A stretch of 64,000 bases of DNA from Microglena sp. YARC (GCA_022414725.1 CM039462.1:179462154-179526153); one strand, 5' to 3'; counted from the stretch's first letter, positions 44,079 through 49,939 are shown. The notes: generated by a model not told the origin, from the sequence alone. Numbers and translations: made by a program.

Positions 44079-44258
44079 GGTTTGCTTGACAACGGTCTCA
44101 AGTTCCGCCCCATGACCATGCCTGACCGATGGATCGAGGGCGGTGACTACAAGAACCAGTTGGCAGAGGCTGGTCTCACTGCTGGCCACATCGCAGCCAC
44201 TGCCATCACTACCCTGGGCCTCAGGACAGCTAGGTCCCCTCTGAGTGCCCTGATCTGA
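21659..44258 (+). CDS. DXS: 1-deoxy-D-xylulose-5-phosphate synthase, plastid (DXS), 13 exons
   Basis: DXS condenses pyruvate and glyceraldehyde 3-phosphate to 1-deoxy-D-xylulose 5-phosphate with loss of CO2, using thiamine diphosphate and Mg2+; it is the entry and main control step of the plastid MEP isoprenoid pathway. Exons: 21659-21761, 23986-24266, 24482-24671, 25880-26032, 27605-27857, 31456-31571, 33151-33239, 35532-35710, 36927-37105, 37553-37736, 40602-40680, 41915-42176, 44080-44258. All junctions keep frame and give 748 residues, a normal plastid DXS length. Visible motifs: [25 protein letters not shown]...LND (ThDP/Mg site), GIAEQHA (catalytic Glu), [17 protein letters not shown]. 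The N-terminus is R/S/T/A-rich, as in chloroplast transit peptides. The start is uncertain: ATG 21659 is in frame, while ATG 21544 fits only if 31 nt are removed. Introns are 215-3600 nt, far longer than the exons. Confidence 0.95.
21845..23890 (+). repeat. Satellite-like array, about 12 units of 165-182 bp, DXS intron 1
   Basis: Units share ACCTTTTCACCCCTGCC, CGCTCGGGGCCACT, TATCCTGCCCATGCGTTA and GACAGTTCTCACCCACAAC. They are C-rich and A-rich on the sense strand. Between the array and exon 2 lie short (CACCC)n runs. Confidence 0.85.
23986..24266 (+). CDS. DXS: DXS exon 2: end of transit peptide and N-terminal domain start
   Basis: Opens with [18 protein letters not shown], basic and hydroxylated as in a transit peptide. 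The mature region includes [19 protein letters not shown] and [12 protein letters not shown], matching the DXS start. Phase 1 to 0. Donor AAG|GTGCGC. Confidence 0.92.
24329..24386 (+). pseudogene. Degraded copy of DXS exon 3 segment, upstream
   Basis: About 58 nt aligned to the exon segment from CACCTGAGC to CTGCACCACG. It encodes [12 protein letters not shown] against [12 protein letters not shown] in the real exon. No acceptor remains. Confidence 0.75.
24482..24671 (+). CDS. DXS: DXS exon 3: [10 protein letters not shown] and DVGHQAY motifs
   Basis: Encodes [32 protein letters not shown] and IRTTNGLSG; the two histidines are the substrate and cofactor contacts of the ThDP domain in DXS. 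Phase 0 to 1. The acceptor follows a C-rich tract. Confidence 0.95.
24875..25210 (+). pseudogene. Copy of DXS exon 3 end and donor, split by a SINE
   Basis: 24875-24923 matches exon 3 from AAGATCTTGACCGG to ATACCATCAGG. The match resumes at 25132 and runs through GGACTGTCTG|GTGGGTGG and 30 nt of intron (AGTAATCCCTAAGAATGAT). Between them is the SINE. Confidence 0.85.
24924..25131 (+). mobile_element. tRNA-derived SINE, 208 bp
   Basis: Flanked by a perfect 13-bp duplication TACCATCAGGTCC (24911-24923 and 25132-25144). The 5' part is tRNA-like: a D-arm GGTCTAATGGTAGACC and a T-arm/B-box GGGGGTTCGACTCCCCC. The body continues TTGCAGGTCGTCGTCAACCG to CACGCCCCACCAGGCGTTAT. A second, minus-strand copy lies at about 52309-52480. 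Confidence 0.88.
25211..25860. other. DXS intron 3, A/T-rich part
   Basis: A/T-rich, with loose repeats of TTTTATCTTCATAATAATAG and TATATTGCGCAACAGTCATGG (three copies at about 25590-25810). No exon copies and no coding signal. Confidence 0.6.
25880..26032 (+). CDS. DXS: DXS exon 4: [10 protein letters not shown] and GDGAVTG
   Basis: Encodes [18 protein letters not shown] through [12 protein letters not shown], the first half of the GDG-(x)n-N ThDP/Mg motif. The last 82 nt (25951-26032) are the part amplified three times in the following intron. Confidence 0.95.
26093..26448 (+). pseudogene. Three 82-nt copies of DXS exon 4 3' end with donors
   Basis: Copies at 26093-26174, 26225-26306 and 26367-26448, each exactly 82 nt, matching 25951-26032. 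All begin GGCCTGGGTATGG after GCGGGAG or a similar string and end ACAG or TCAG before GTGGG/GTGGA. All are open in the DXS frame. Copy 1 has six synonymous changes and one replacement, copy 2 six and two, copy 3 five and one codon replaced. Confidence 0.92.
26449..26823 (+). repeat. G-rich intron tract ending in poly-G
   Basis: GGGGGCGGAGCGGTGATGTC-like and GGGGCAGAG-like repeats, ending in a run of about 34 G at 26790-26823. The sense strand is G-rich with G-quadruplex potential. It directly follows the exon 4 copies. Confidence 0.85.
27019..27248. mobile_element. hAT-like MITE, 230 bp
   Basis: Begins CAGTGATTTTTTTCAAATC and ends AACATCCCTG. Perfect 8-bp flanking duplication GTACCATG (27011-27018, 27249-27256). 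No coding capacity. Confidence 0.85.
27257..27492. mobile_element. hAT-like MITE, 236 bp, adjacent to the previous one
   Basis: Termini CAGGGATATTTTTTT and CAAATATCCCTG. Flanks GTACCATG (27249-27256) and GAATCATG (27493-27500) match at 6 of 8. The centre is the palindrome TTCCGATCGGAA. Back-to-back with the 27019 element, sharing one target-site copy. Confidence 0.75.
27605..27857 (+). CDS. DXS: DXS exon 5: second half of ThDP motif
   Basis: Encodes [35 protein letters not shown] and [16 protein letters not shown], ending KATAKIDE. The donor GATGA|GTGAGT splits a codon (phase 2). The last 70 nt are amplified downstream. Confidence 0.95.
27969..28408 (+). pseudogene. Three 70-nt copies of DXS exon 5 3' end with donors
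   Basis: Copies at 27969-28038, 28139-28208 and 28339-28408 match exon bases 27788-27857 and all retain GA|GTGAGT. Copy 1 differs by three synonymous changes only. Copy 2 has two replacements and two synonymous changes. Copy 3 has a TAA in place of a Gln codon. A fourth, badly eroded copy lies at about 30110-30178 beyond the minisatellite. Confidence 0.92.
28440..30000 (+). repeat. 1.55-kb G/T-rich minisatellite, DXS intron 5
   Basis: About 75 units of roughly 20 bp with consensus GTGTAGGGTGGTGGGGTGGG, varying by 1-4 bp. The opposite strand reads as a 532-codon open frame of His/Thr/Pro/Tyr repeats, which is a by-product of the repeat and not a gene. Confidence 0.95.
30290..31020 (+). repeat. 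A/C-rich half of DXS intron 5 with decayed acceptor copies
   Basis: CCCCAACCACCCC-type repeats. Towards the end come four short copies of the exon 6 acceptor: CAACTCACGTCCAG|GTATG or GTAC-like strings near 30823, 30876, 30930 and 30984, at spacings of about 54 bp. Confidence 0.8.
31030..31440 (+). pseudogene. Four upstream copies of DXS exon 6 acceptor and 5' end
   Basis: Copies start at 31030, 31154, 31257 and 31361. Those at 31257 and 31361 match the exon for about 45-50 nt, through GGAACTGGGTCAACT and TTTGAA. The 31154 copy has lost one base, and 31030 has lost the acceptor G (CCAGATAC) and gained several changes. Divergence increases with distance from the real exon. Confidence 0.9.
31456..31571 (+). 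CDS. DXS: DXS exon 6: [18 protein letters not shown]
   Basis: 116 nt, phase 2 to 1, encoding [18 protein letters not shown] and [19 protein letters not shown]. Both edges are amplified: first part upstream (30821-31455), last 58 nt downstream (31679-32016). Confidence 0.95.
31679..32214 (+). pseudogene. Copies of DXS exon 6 3' end (58 nt x3, plus a 16-nt remnant)
   Basis: Copies at 31679-31736, 31819-31876 and 31959-32016, each exactly 58 nt, matching 31514-31571 and each preceded by TGATCTGC. Copy 1 has three changes and copy 2 four, all at third or synonymous first positions, both with GT donors. Copy 3 has three replacements and its donor is changed to GATG. A final 16-nt copy with GTAGCT lies at 32199-32214. 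Confidence 0.93.
32424..32585. mobile_element. Inverted-repeat MITE, about 160 bp
   Basis: Ends ATTCAGGGGATGAACTGGAC and its near-perfect inverse GTCCAGTGCATCCCCTGAAT. The internal TTCTCGACAATT is repeated. No clear target duplication. Confidence 0.65.
32769..33040 (+). pseudogene. Two upstream copies of DXS exon 7 acceptor and 5' end
   Basis: Copies start at 32769 (after CCATAG) and 32988 (after CTACAG) with AGGTCCGTACTGCCGAGA. The second continues 45 nt to CTGATCCAT with one replacement, then diverges. A poly-C and (CA)n tract (32813-32894) separates them. Confidence 0.88.
33151..33239 (+). CDS. DXS: DXS exon 7: [15 protein letters not shown]
   Basis: 89 nt, encoding [19 protein letters not shown] and [11 protein letters not shown]; ends CAG|GTAGGG, phase 0. 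Two copies of its acceptor and 5' end lie upstream at 32769 and 32988. Confidence 0.93.
33265..33468. mobile_element. hAT-like MITE, 204 bp
   Basis: Starts CAGTTTTTTTCTTTCAAATC and ends AAATCCCTG; shares CAAATCTGAAAGTGGGTTTT with the element at 27019. Flanks GTTGGTCC and GTTGGCCC match at 7 of 8. Confidence 0.75.
33469..34190 (+). repeat. Two tandem arrays in DXS intron 7
   Basis: 33469-33990: about six units of 88-98 bp containing GTTGGCCCTAGCTGCAGGTT and GTAGAACCCTTGAAG. 33990-34185: about eight units of 25 bp, AAGCCAAGCCAACATAGAAT. A (TA)n microsatellite follows at 34262-34302. Confidence 0.85.
34518..34715. mobile_element. hAT-like MITE, ATCATATGAT-rich family
   Basis: Ends TAGGGACCGGCAAATAATAT and, inverted, ATATTGCCTATCCCTA. 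Flanks AATATATA and AATATATG match at 7 of 8. The interior is rich in ATGATATCATATGAT. Same family as 48245-48394 and 50351-50510. Confidence 0.82.
35415..35480 (+). pseudogene. Upstream copy of DXS exon 8 acceptor and 5' end
   Basis: After ACACAG the copy matches the exon for about 64 nt (GACAAGATGCATGGTGTTGG to GGCAAGGCC) with three synonymous changes and one Gln to Arg, then runs into C-rich repeat. The 117-bp spacing equals one tandem unit. Confidence 0.9.
35532..35710 (+). CDS. DXS: DXS exon 8: linker to pyrimidine-binding domain
   Basis: Encodes [25 protein letters not shown] and [16 protein letters not shown]. The acceptor is the end of a (CA)n run. Phase 0 to 2. Confidence 0.95.
35740..36920 (+). 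repeat. Bipartite (GGTT)n then (AACC)n intron 8
   Basis: 35740-36480 is GGTTGGTTGGTT-rich on the sense strand; 36490-36920 is AACCAAACC then AACCCAACCC. The two halves are complementary. A degraded copy of exon 9's start (TTCGAGCAGCGCTTCCCC) lies at about 36737-36785 within the second half. Confidence 0.85.
35850..36300 (+). pseudogene. Five downstream copies of DXS exon 8 3' end with donor
   Basis: GGTGGCACCGGACTGACCAG|GTATGGGAAGG-type copies near 35853, 35987, 36091, 36172 and 36239, separated by (GGTT)n. Two keep a good donor (35987, 36091); the last two have CCAAGGATAG instead. Only about 20 nt of exon is included. Confidence 0.88.
36927..37105 (+). CDS. DXS: DXS exon 9: GIAEQHA catalytic glutamate
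   Basis: Encodes [19 protein letters not shown] and [20 protein letters not shown]. The Glu of AEQHA activates ThDP in this family; the Arg/Asp of QRGYDQ bind substrate. The acceptor ends an (AACCC)n array. Confidence 0.96.
37148..37275 (+). pseudogene. Downstream copy of DXS exon 9 3' part with donor
   Basis: About 115 nt, from TTTGCTGCTGGCTTTGCC to CAGAGGCTGCCAG|GTATTA, matching the exon 9 end. It has at least eight amino-acid replacements, so it drifts freely, unlike the copies in introns 4-6. Shorter remnants lie at 37311 and 37398. Confidence 0.9.
37553..37736 (+). CDS. DXS: DXS exon 10: [15 protein letters not shown]
   Basis: Encodes [32 protein letters not shown] and [10 protein letters not shown]; the conserved His of THCG is a substrate-phosphate contact. 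Phase 1 to 2, donor CAG|GTAGGG. Confidence 0.95.
37791..38300 (+). pseudogene. Downstream copies of DXS exon 10 3' end with donor
   Basis: A 95-nt copy (37794-37888) ends CCCAGCTGCTTCAG|GTAGGG. Shorter copies ending TGCTTCAGGTAC or similar lie near 38030, 38075, 38145 and 38270. They alternate with (CA)n. Confidence 0.88.
38301..39660. other. DXS intron 10, first half: repeat B fragment and unclassified DNA
   Basis: A (CT)n-linked repeat B fragment at 38424-38480, a G-rich tract at 38680-38840 including about 20 consecutive G, and 39000-39630 with higher GC and no frame I can support. It may belong to the LINE that follows. Confidence 0.5.
39680..39874 (-). repeat. Repeat B copy followed by about 58-nt poly-G
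   Basis: GGTTAACGGTGTTACACAAT to ACTAAAATCTAGTG, then a G run at 39817-39874. It lies directly 3' (minus sense) of the reverse-transcriptase fragment. Confidence 0.7.
39873..40132 (-). pseudogene. Non-LTR retrotransposon (LINE) reverse transcriptase fragment
   Basis: The minus strand encodes about 85 residues with [19 protein letters not shown] (RT motif with the first catalytic Asp region) and MKTGVRQGS (the conserved GVRQG motif). The YADD block, endonuclease and the rest are missing; both ends run into simple repeats (poly-G and CT-rich). It is a truncated copy in DXS intron 10, antisense to the gene. Confidence 0.85.
40133..40590 (+). repeat. Pyrimidine-rich simple repeats before DXS exon 11
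   Basis: (CCCTCT)n and (CT)n at 40133-40270, then CTGCCTGCTTG repeats at 40290-40560 and (AACC)n, running into the acceptor GCATAG. Confidence 0.9.
40602..40680 (+). CDS. DXS: DXS exon 11: YPRGNGIG
   Basis: 79 nt encoding [19 protein letters not shown] and the start of the C-terminal domain (GRPLE). Phase 2 to 0; donor GAG|GTACGT. Confidence 0.93.
40725..41640 (+). repeat. DXS intron 11: (CA)n half and (GTGGGT)n half
   Basis: 40725-41160 is CACACACAAGGCACACACA-like. 41225-41640 is nine or so units of GTGGGTGTGCATATG and ACTCCATGGTGGGTGTG. The halves are partly complementary. 41700-41890 is a short A/T-rich array of CATGATCCCCTTCATATCT. Confidence 0.88.
41915..42176 (+). CDS. DXS: DXS exon 12: C-terminal domain
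   Basis: Encodes [30 protein letters not shown] and [18 protein letters not shown], standard for the DXS C-terminal domain. Phase 0 to 1; donor ATG|GTAAGT. Confidence 0.95.
42321..43415 (+). pseudogene. Downstream copies of DXS exon 12 3' end
   Basis: Copies end at about 42360 (CTCTCAATAGTAAGTC, donor mutated), 42506 (ACTCTAAATG|GTAAGC, with an upstream stretch CCCGTGATGATCTTC), 43290 (short) and 43413 (CACTCTCAATG|GTAAGTC). The real exon ends CACTCTCAATG|GTAAGTC. Confidence 0.88.
42545..43240 (+). repeat. 700-bp (CCCT)n polypyrimidine tract
   Basis: Almost pure C/T: CCTCCCTCCCTCC with CTCCCCCCTCTTCTCC variants. The opposite strand gives spurious Gly/Arg/Glu open frames. Confidence 0.95.
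43582..44010 (+). pseudogene. Upstream copies of DXS exon 13 acceptor and 5' end
   Basis: Copies start at 43582, 43802 and 43936, each after a (CA)n run ending CACAG, with about 65-75 nt of exon (CTTGACAAC, CCCATGACCATGCC, GATGGATCAAGG). A fainter one is near 43451. The nearest copy already has five replacements. Confidence 0.9.
44080..44258 (+). CDS. DXS: DXS exon 13: C-terminus and stop
   Basis: Encodes [31 protein letters not shown] and a tail ending SALI, then TGA at 44256-44258. The acceptor terminates a (CA)n tract. Four decayed 5' copies lie upstream and about ten copies of its 3' end lie downstream. Confidence 0.95.
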
Positions 44259-45030
44259 GCAAGCGTGTTGTACAGGCGTAAATCCTGTCACGGGCCGGCA
44301 GACAGCTAGGTCCTCTCTGAGTGCCCTGGTCTGAGCAAGCGTGATGCACAGGCAGTAATCCGGCCATGGGCCGCAGGACAGCTAGTAGGTCCTCCCCGAG
44401 TGCCTCGGTCTGAACAAGTGTGGTATGAGGGCAGTAATCCGGACACGGGCCATCAGACAGCTAGGTCCTCTCAGAGTGCCCTGGTCTGAGCAAGTGTGGG
44501 ATGAGGGCAGTAACGGGCCGTCTGACAGCTAGGTCCTATATGGGTGCCCTAGTCTGTGCATGTGTGGTATGAGGGCAGTAATCCGGACAAGGGCTGTCAG
44601 ACAGCTAGGTCCTCTCTGGGTGCCCTGGTCTGAGCAAGTGTGATGTACAGGCAGTAATCCGGACAAGGGCTGCCAGACAGCTAGGTCCTCTCTTTGTACC
44701 TCGGTTTGAGCAAGGGTGGCATGGGCAGTAATCCTGACACACGCCGGCTGACAGCTAGGTCCTATATGGGTGTCCTGGTCTGAGCAAGCGTGTTGTACAG
44801 GCGTAAATCCTGTAACGGGCCGGCAGGCAGCTAGGTCCTCTCTGGTAGCCCTGGTCTGAGCAAGCGTGGTATGAGGGCAGTAATCCGGACACGGGCCGGC
44901 AGACAGCTAGGGTCTCTCTTAGTACCTCGGTCTCAGCAAGGATGAGGCTAGTAATCCGGCCATGGGACATGAGATGCCAGACAGCTAGATCCTCACTTAG
45001 TACCTTGGTGTGAGCAAGGGTAGTATTCTG
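44225..45030 (+). repeat. Tandem amplification of the DXS stop codon and 3' UTR start
   Basis: The last codons and first 3' UTR bases (GACAGCTAGGTCC...GTGCCCTGATCTGAGCAAGC) recur about ten times at 68-80 bp spacing, with AGCTAGGTCC-like starts near 44306, 44385, 44459, 44527, 44603, 44679, 44753, 44830, 44907 and 44983. Intervening text is TATGAGGGCAGTAATCCGG. Real coding ends at 44258. Confidence 0.9.
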
Positions 45031-45395
45031 GACACAGGACATGGATGCCCCCTAAAAGTAATGATACCGCCTGTGTGTGGTATTGAGGTAAACCGCCAAG
45101 GGTGTGGTATTGAGGTAGCCCCGCCGTACGGCGGTAGGGAAAGGGCTGCTACTTTACCCGTAGATGGGGGAGCCAAGTCAACTGGTATGAATGCTCATGC
45201 TGAAGTAGGTACGCCAACAGCATTTATCACCATCACTGGCATTAAAGGCGGTACTGGTGTGACAGCGTCCAACAATGATGAAGTGCGCCAAGATATTAGT
45301 GCAAAAGAGAGACAGGCTTCCAATGATGCATATGAACAAAGCTACCATGGCAGTTGGCAGCAACCGTTCGGATGCCCCAACCACATTTGAAGTTC
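45031..45395. other. Intergenic, unassigned
   Basis: Contains a weak open frame (45275-45625, plus) that reads into the 36-bp repeat below. No homology recognised. Confidence 0.4.
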
Positions 45396-45600
45396 ACTGT
45401 GTTTCAGAATCTTCTGCTATGTTTGATGTCCAGAGTGTTTCAGAATCTTCAGCTACATTTGAATTCCGCAGTGTTTCAGAATCTGAAGGTACATTTGAAG
45501 TTCACAGTGTTTCAGAATCCACAGCTACATTTGATGTCCACAGTGTTTCAGAATCTTCAGCTACATTTGAAGTCAGCAGTGTTTCAGAATCTTGGAACTA
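45396..45600 (+). repeat. 36-bp tandem repeat, reads as 12-residue repeat VSESSATFEVHS
   Basis: Six units of CAGTGTTTCAGAATCTTCAG plus 16 nt. In the frame open from 45275 to 45625 every unit reads xSVSES; differences are mostly single-residue replacements, with no stops. Either a small Ser/Glu-rich protein segment or a minisatellite with a length divisible by 3. Confidence 0.6.
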
Positions 45601-47215
45601 TGTACGTACGCATGAATTAAATTAAATAATAAAAACAATAAAAAATAAGGGATTCTCCCAACCTTGAATAATCCTACGTAGTTGCAAATTATTAGGATGA
45701 GCATATTGTACCAACTTAACCAACTTAACTGTATGGAATGTGGCATATTGTACCAACTTAACCGTATGGAATGTGGAATTCTGCGATTCCACATTCAGAA
45801 CCTTTATGAATGGAAATGGCACTAAGTCTTTTTGGAGCAACCTAGCCGACTATCTTTCTACTTGTAGAAGAGCAAGACAGGAAGCCCTGGACTGCTTAGT
45901 GGCACCGTAATTTATCATCCCTTTTTTTCTTCTTCTTGTGACTTCTCATTTGTTAGCTTCTTACCTCCGCCACTGTAAGTGGTTGAGATCTGGGTCCGGC
46001 TCTAAGGGGTTTAATACCTACGCCACCAAAACGGTGGTTGGGAGTTTGGTTTGTTTGTCCTCGACACACCCCTGATGTAATGGGGTTTTTTGCTTTGTGG
46101 GTGCTTTTTCTTTTTGTTTAAAGCACAGAGTCTCATACACCCTCGCGGTGTCAAGTAGACTTTAACATGTAATGTAATTGTAAAGACTCCCGTAAGTGGT
46201 CTCTGACAAATCGTTTTTATGTGGGTTGGTCTCGGCGTTGTTTTGCTGAGTTTCTATGTGCTGAAACTGTTCAGAAATGAATCTCCTTAGAAGATGACAA
46301 CAGCGACAATGGAGTAAACTTGAACTGCTATCATAGTTGTTGTTCGTGCTATCTTAGTTGTTGTTGTCGGGTGATTTGATGTTGAAGGTCTCAACTGACC
46401 GGTCTAACTATGTGTCAAACTTTTGTAATGTAGTTGTTGTTTGTAATTGGAGTGTTACATGGTTTTTCAGCCTACTCTGGACTGCTCGCCATCCTCCTAT
46501 TTGAAGTCCCCCACAGGAATGAAAAACGCTCCAAACGCCATGCCTCAAAAACCTGAGGAGGGCTGACCCCCCCCCCCCCCCCCCCCCCGGGTTATCCAAC
46601 TACATAAATAGAAGTACATTAAATACAGAGATATGGATCGAGTTTTTATAATATGGCGTACACAAAAGCGTCCTCGGGTTTGCAGTGACGGGATTGCATA
46701 GTAGAACCCCCCCCCCCCCCCCAGGTTATCCAACTACATATGTCACCCTTTGCCGTCGCTGGAGGCAGCCATGCAAACGTATTAAATTCAGAGCCAGCAC
46801 CGACGCTCTAATACACAATTAAAAAACAAAACGGTACCGGTACACAGAAAAGGAACAAGGAACTGAAGGACGGCGGCGTTTCGAATTGATTGGTCTCAGT
46901 TTGTGCGTGGGGTGGTGGAGGTGGGGGGGTCCGGGTTATTTTCTTAGGGGGGGGGGAGGGGGAGGGGGGGGGTACATACTTATTGCACGAGTTCCAAATT
47001 GGTGCAAATAGACAGCCTTCGCCATGGCCCACTCATGGGTGGTCTCAGAATTTCATTTTGAGACCTTAGTAAAAAGTTAGACCTTCGAAAAAGTGATTTG
47101 TTCGCATCTACATTTTCCTGGTAATGATTGTTTTTACTGCCGAAGACGGCGAGCAGCCAAATTGCTGGCTGAAACCATGTAACTAAGTTGAAGCTCAAGT
47201 AAAAAATTAGCAAAA
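45601..47215. other. Intergenic, unassigned, with poly-C repeat pair
   Basis: 45850-46440 has no recognisable frame. At 46545-46600 and 46700-46735, poly-C runs are followed by the same GGTTATCCAACTACATA; GAGGAGGGCTGA precedes poly-C here and again at 50583 and 50960, marking a dispersed repeat. At 47110-47200 lies a repeat with GAAGACGGCGAGCAGCCAAA, also at 8425, 19950, 48070 and 61610. Confidence 0.5.
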
Positions 47216-47219
47216 AGCA

Positions 47220-48060
47220 AAATGAGGGCTGGGAACTTGAACTCTGCCAAGTGGCTCCAGCCTTTATGCTGTCCTGCGTCTGCATACATGAGCTCATTGT
47301 TTTGTGTTGATTACCGGTGTCTAACCTCAGTTACAGAAGCACTCGCAGCCTGTCTAGTTCAACAACTTCTCACTGGGAACTTGAACTTTGGCAAGTGACT
47401 CCAGCCTTCATGCTGTCCTCCGTCTGTATAACTGAGCTCATTGTTTTGTGTTGGTTACCGGTGTCTACCCTCAGTTGCAACTTCTCACTGGGAACTTGAA
47501 CTTTGCCAAGTGGTTCCAGCCTTCATGCTGTCCTCCGTCTGTATAACTGAGCTCATTGTTTTGTGTTGGTTACAGGTGTCTACCCTCAGTTGCAACTTCT
47601 CACTGGGAACTTGAACTTTGCCAATGTGGCTCCAGCCTTCATGCTGTCCTCCGTCTGTATAACTGAGCTCATTGTTTTGTGTTGGTTACCGGTGTCTACC
47701 CTCAGTTGCAACTTCTCACTGGGAACTTGAACTTTGCCAAGTGGCTCCAGCCTTCATGCTGTCCTCCGTCTGTATAACTAAGCTCATTGTTTTGTGTTGG
47801 TTACAGGTGTCTACCCTCAGTTGCAACTTCTCACTGGGAACTTGAACTTTGCCAATGTGGCTCCAGCCTTCATGCTGTCCTCCGTCTGTATAACTGAGCT
47901 CATTGTTTTGTGTTGGTTACCGGTGTCTACCCTCAGTTGCAACTTCTCACTGGGAACTTGAACTTTGCCAATGTGGCTCCAGCCTTCTTGAAATTGAACT
48001 TGAAAATTGAACTTGAAAATTGAACTTGAACTTTGCCAAGTGGCTCCAGCCTTCTTGAAA
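47220..48060 (+). repeat. Tandem repeat of about 117 bp
   Basis: Six to seven units with ACTGGGAACTTGAACTTTGC, CCAGCCTTCATGCTGTCC and GTTGGTTACCGGTGTCTACC. Non-coding. Confidence 0.9.
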
Positions 48061-48244
48061 TTGAACATAGCTTCAGCCAGCAATATGGCTGCTCGCCGTC
48101 TTCGGCAGTAAAATTATGAAGGCTCCAGCCTTCATGCTGTTCTCCATCTGTATACTTAATTAATTTGAAAACAACATCCGAAGTCTCATCCCCCTTCAAC
48201 TTCCCACGTTTTCGTTTGGGTCTAGGTTGACCATTCATTGTATT

Positions 48245-48394
48245 TAGGGGTCGGCAAATCATATGGTACTGACCAAAGGCGAGTGTGATATCATATGATG
48301 TCATACAAATTGCATCATATGATATTGTATGTTAATGGTAACTTTAGCCTAGTCGGACTGCCAGCATCATATGATATCATGTTGCCGTTCCCTA
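48245..48394. mobile_element. hAT-like MITE, ATCATATGAT-rich family
   Basis: Ends TAGGGGTCGGCAAATCATAT and ATGTTGCCGTTCCCTA. Flanks ATTGTATT and ATTATATT match at 7 of 8. Confidence 0.8.
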
Positions 48395-48651
48395 ATTATA
48401 TTTTTGTTGTCATCGACAAGCCATTGTTGGCCCAAGAACTTGAACTTGACTTTGTTGGCCCAAGAGAAGCCCGCTCCAGAACATCCGGGAAGGGTCTTCC
48501 AACAAATCCTCACAAAAAGCAATTTTGCAGCAAGGAAGCAACTTTTTCATATATTAGAGCCATTGTCAAATAAATCATGTTCGATTCAGGTTCGATTCCT
48601 AATGTATAAAAAAACATTCCAGTACTCGACCTCTCTGAGTACATGCATGTA

Positions 48652-48803
48652 TGTTACAGTCCAGGGGTAGGCTAAATAGGCAAATAGGCTAAAGGGACTT
48701 GCATAACCGTGTAGGAAGGGCTTAAAAATAAAAGGAACTGACGAAGGAACTGAACCCCAAACAATCGTTGTACCGACGGGGGCCCTGAGTTCGTGCTACA
48801 GTA
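48652..48803 (+). repeat. Dispersed repeat A
   Basis: TTACAGTCCAGGGGTAGGCT to GAGTTCGTGCTACAGT; closest to the copy at 20136. Confidence 0.75.
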
Positions 48804-48944
48804 CAAATGACAATCCATCACAACACGCATCTCATCCTCTATCACTATCCTACACCCAACCACCATATTACAGCCTCCGGCAGCATCTACAAATAATATC
48901 AGAGCGGGGTAGACACCAGCCCCATCTGTCAGATTCAACATGGA

Positions 48945-49555
48945 AGTTGTGCGCACAAAGACGTAATCTAGCAACACGTTTACCACACGGTTGGTTGGTT
49001 GGTTGGTTGGCTGGATGCATAGTAGAGTTAATTTACCACACATTGAAGTTGTGCGCACAAAGTCGTAATCTAGCAACACATTTACCACACGGTTAGTTGG
49101 TTGGTTGGTTGGTTGGTTGGCTGGATGCATAGTAGAGTTAATTTACCACACATTTAAGTTGTGCGCACAAAGTCGTAATCTAGCAACACATGTACCACAC
49201 GGTTGGTTAGTTGGTTGGTTGGTTGGCTGGATGCATAGTAGAGTTAATTTACCACACATTTAAGTTGTGCGCACAAAATCGTAATCTAGCAACACATTTA
49301 CCACACGGTTGGTTAGTTGGTTGGTTGGTTGGCTGGATGCATAGTAGAGTTAATTTACCACACATTTAAGTTGTGCGCACAAAGTCGTAATCTAGCAACA
49401 CATTTACCACACGGTTGGTTAGTTGGTTGGTTGGTTGGCTGGATGCATAGTAGAGTTAATTTACCACACATTTAAGTTGTGCGCACAAAGACATAATCTA
49501 GCAACACATTTACCACACGGTTGGTTGGTTGGCTGAATGCATAGTAGAGTTGATA
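48945..49555. repeat. Tandem repeat of 98-112 bp
   Basis: Six units with GTTGTGCGCACAAAGTCGTA, CCACACGGTTGGTTGG and GCTGGATGCATAGTAGAG; they differ mainly in the number of GGTT repeats. Confidence 0.92.
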
Positions 49556-49870
49556 TACCACACATATAATTGATGCCGTTGGTTTGTGTCGGGAGGCCCA
49601 CCTTCTGGGTTGAAATCCTTTCACAACCAAAAACAAAACAAAAAATGAAGGTATGCGCACGATGATGAAATCTAGAGATGTATTTTATATCTTCCTTATT
49701 CTTAAACATGTTGGTATACGAGGATTTATTATCTATTCCATTGACAAGTCACATCCAAGTTGCATTGCCAGGGAAAATGTAACAACCATACACAAAACAG
49801 CGCCCACTGAGCATTCAGAATGAAAGGCGGAGAAAGTCCAACAGAAGTAGCAAAGGTCAAGGTGAAGGAG

Positions 49871-49939
49871 CTATAGCTTGACTTGGCAGATGCGTTCCAG
49901 CTCCTCCCATAGTTGCAACCTTGAGCTATCCTCATAAAC
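49871..49939 (-). CDS. SDR terminal exon
   Basis: 69 nt encoding VYEDSSRLQLWEELERICQ plus VKL and TAG (49873-49871). Acceptor CCCCGCAG. The LWEEL helix is the usual end of RDH-like SDRs. Confidence 0.87.
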   Translation of the reverse strand, partial: VYEDSSRLQLWEELERICQVKL

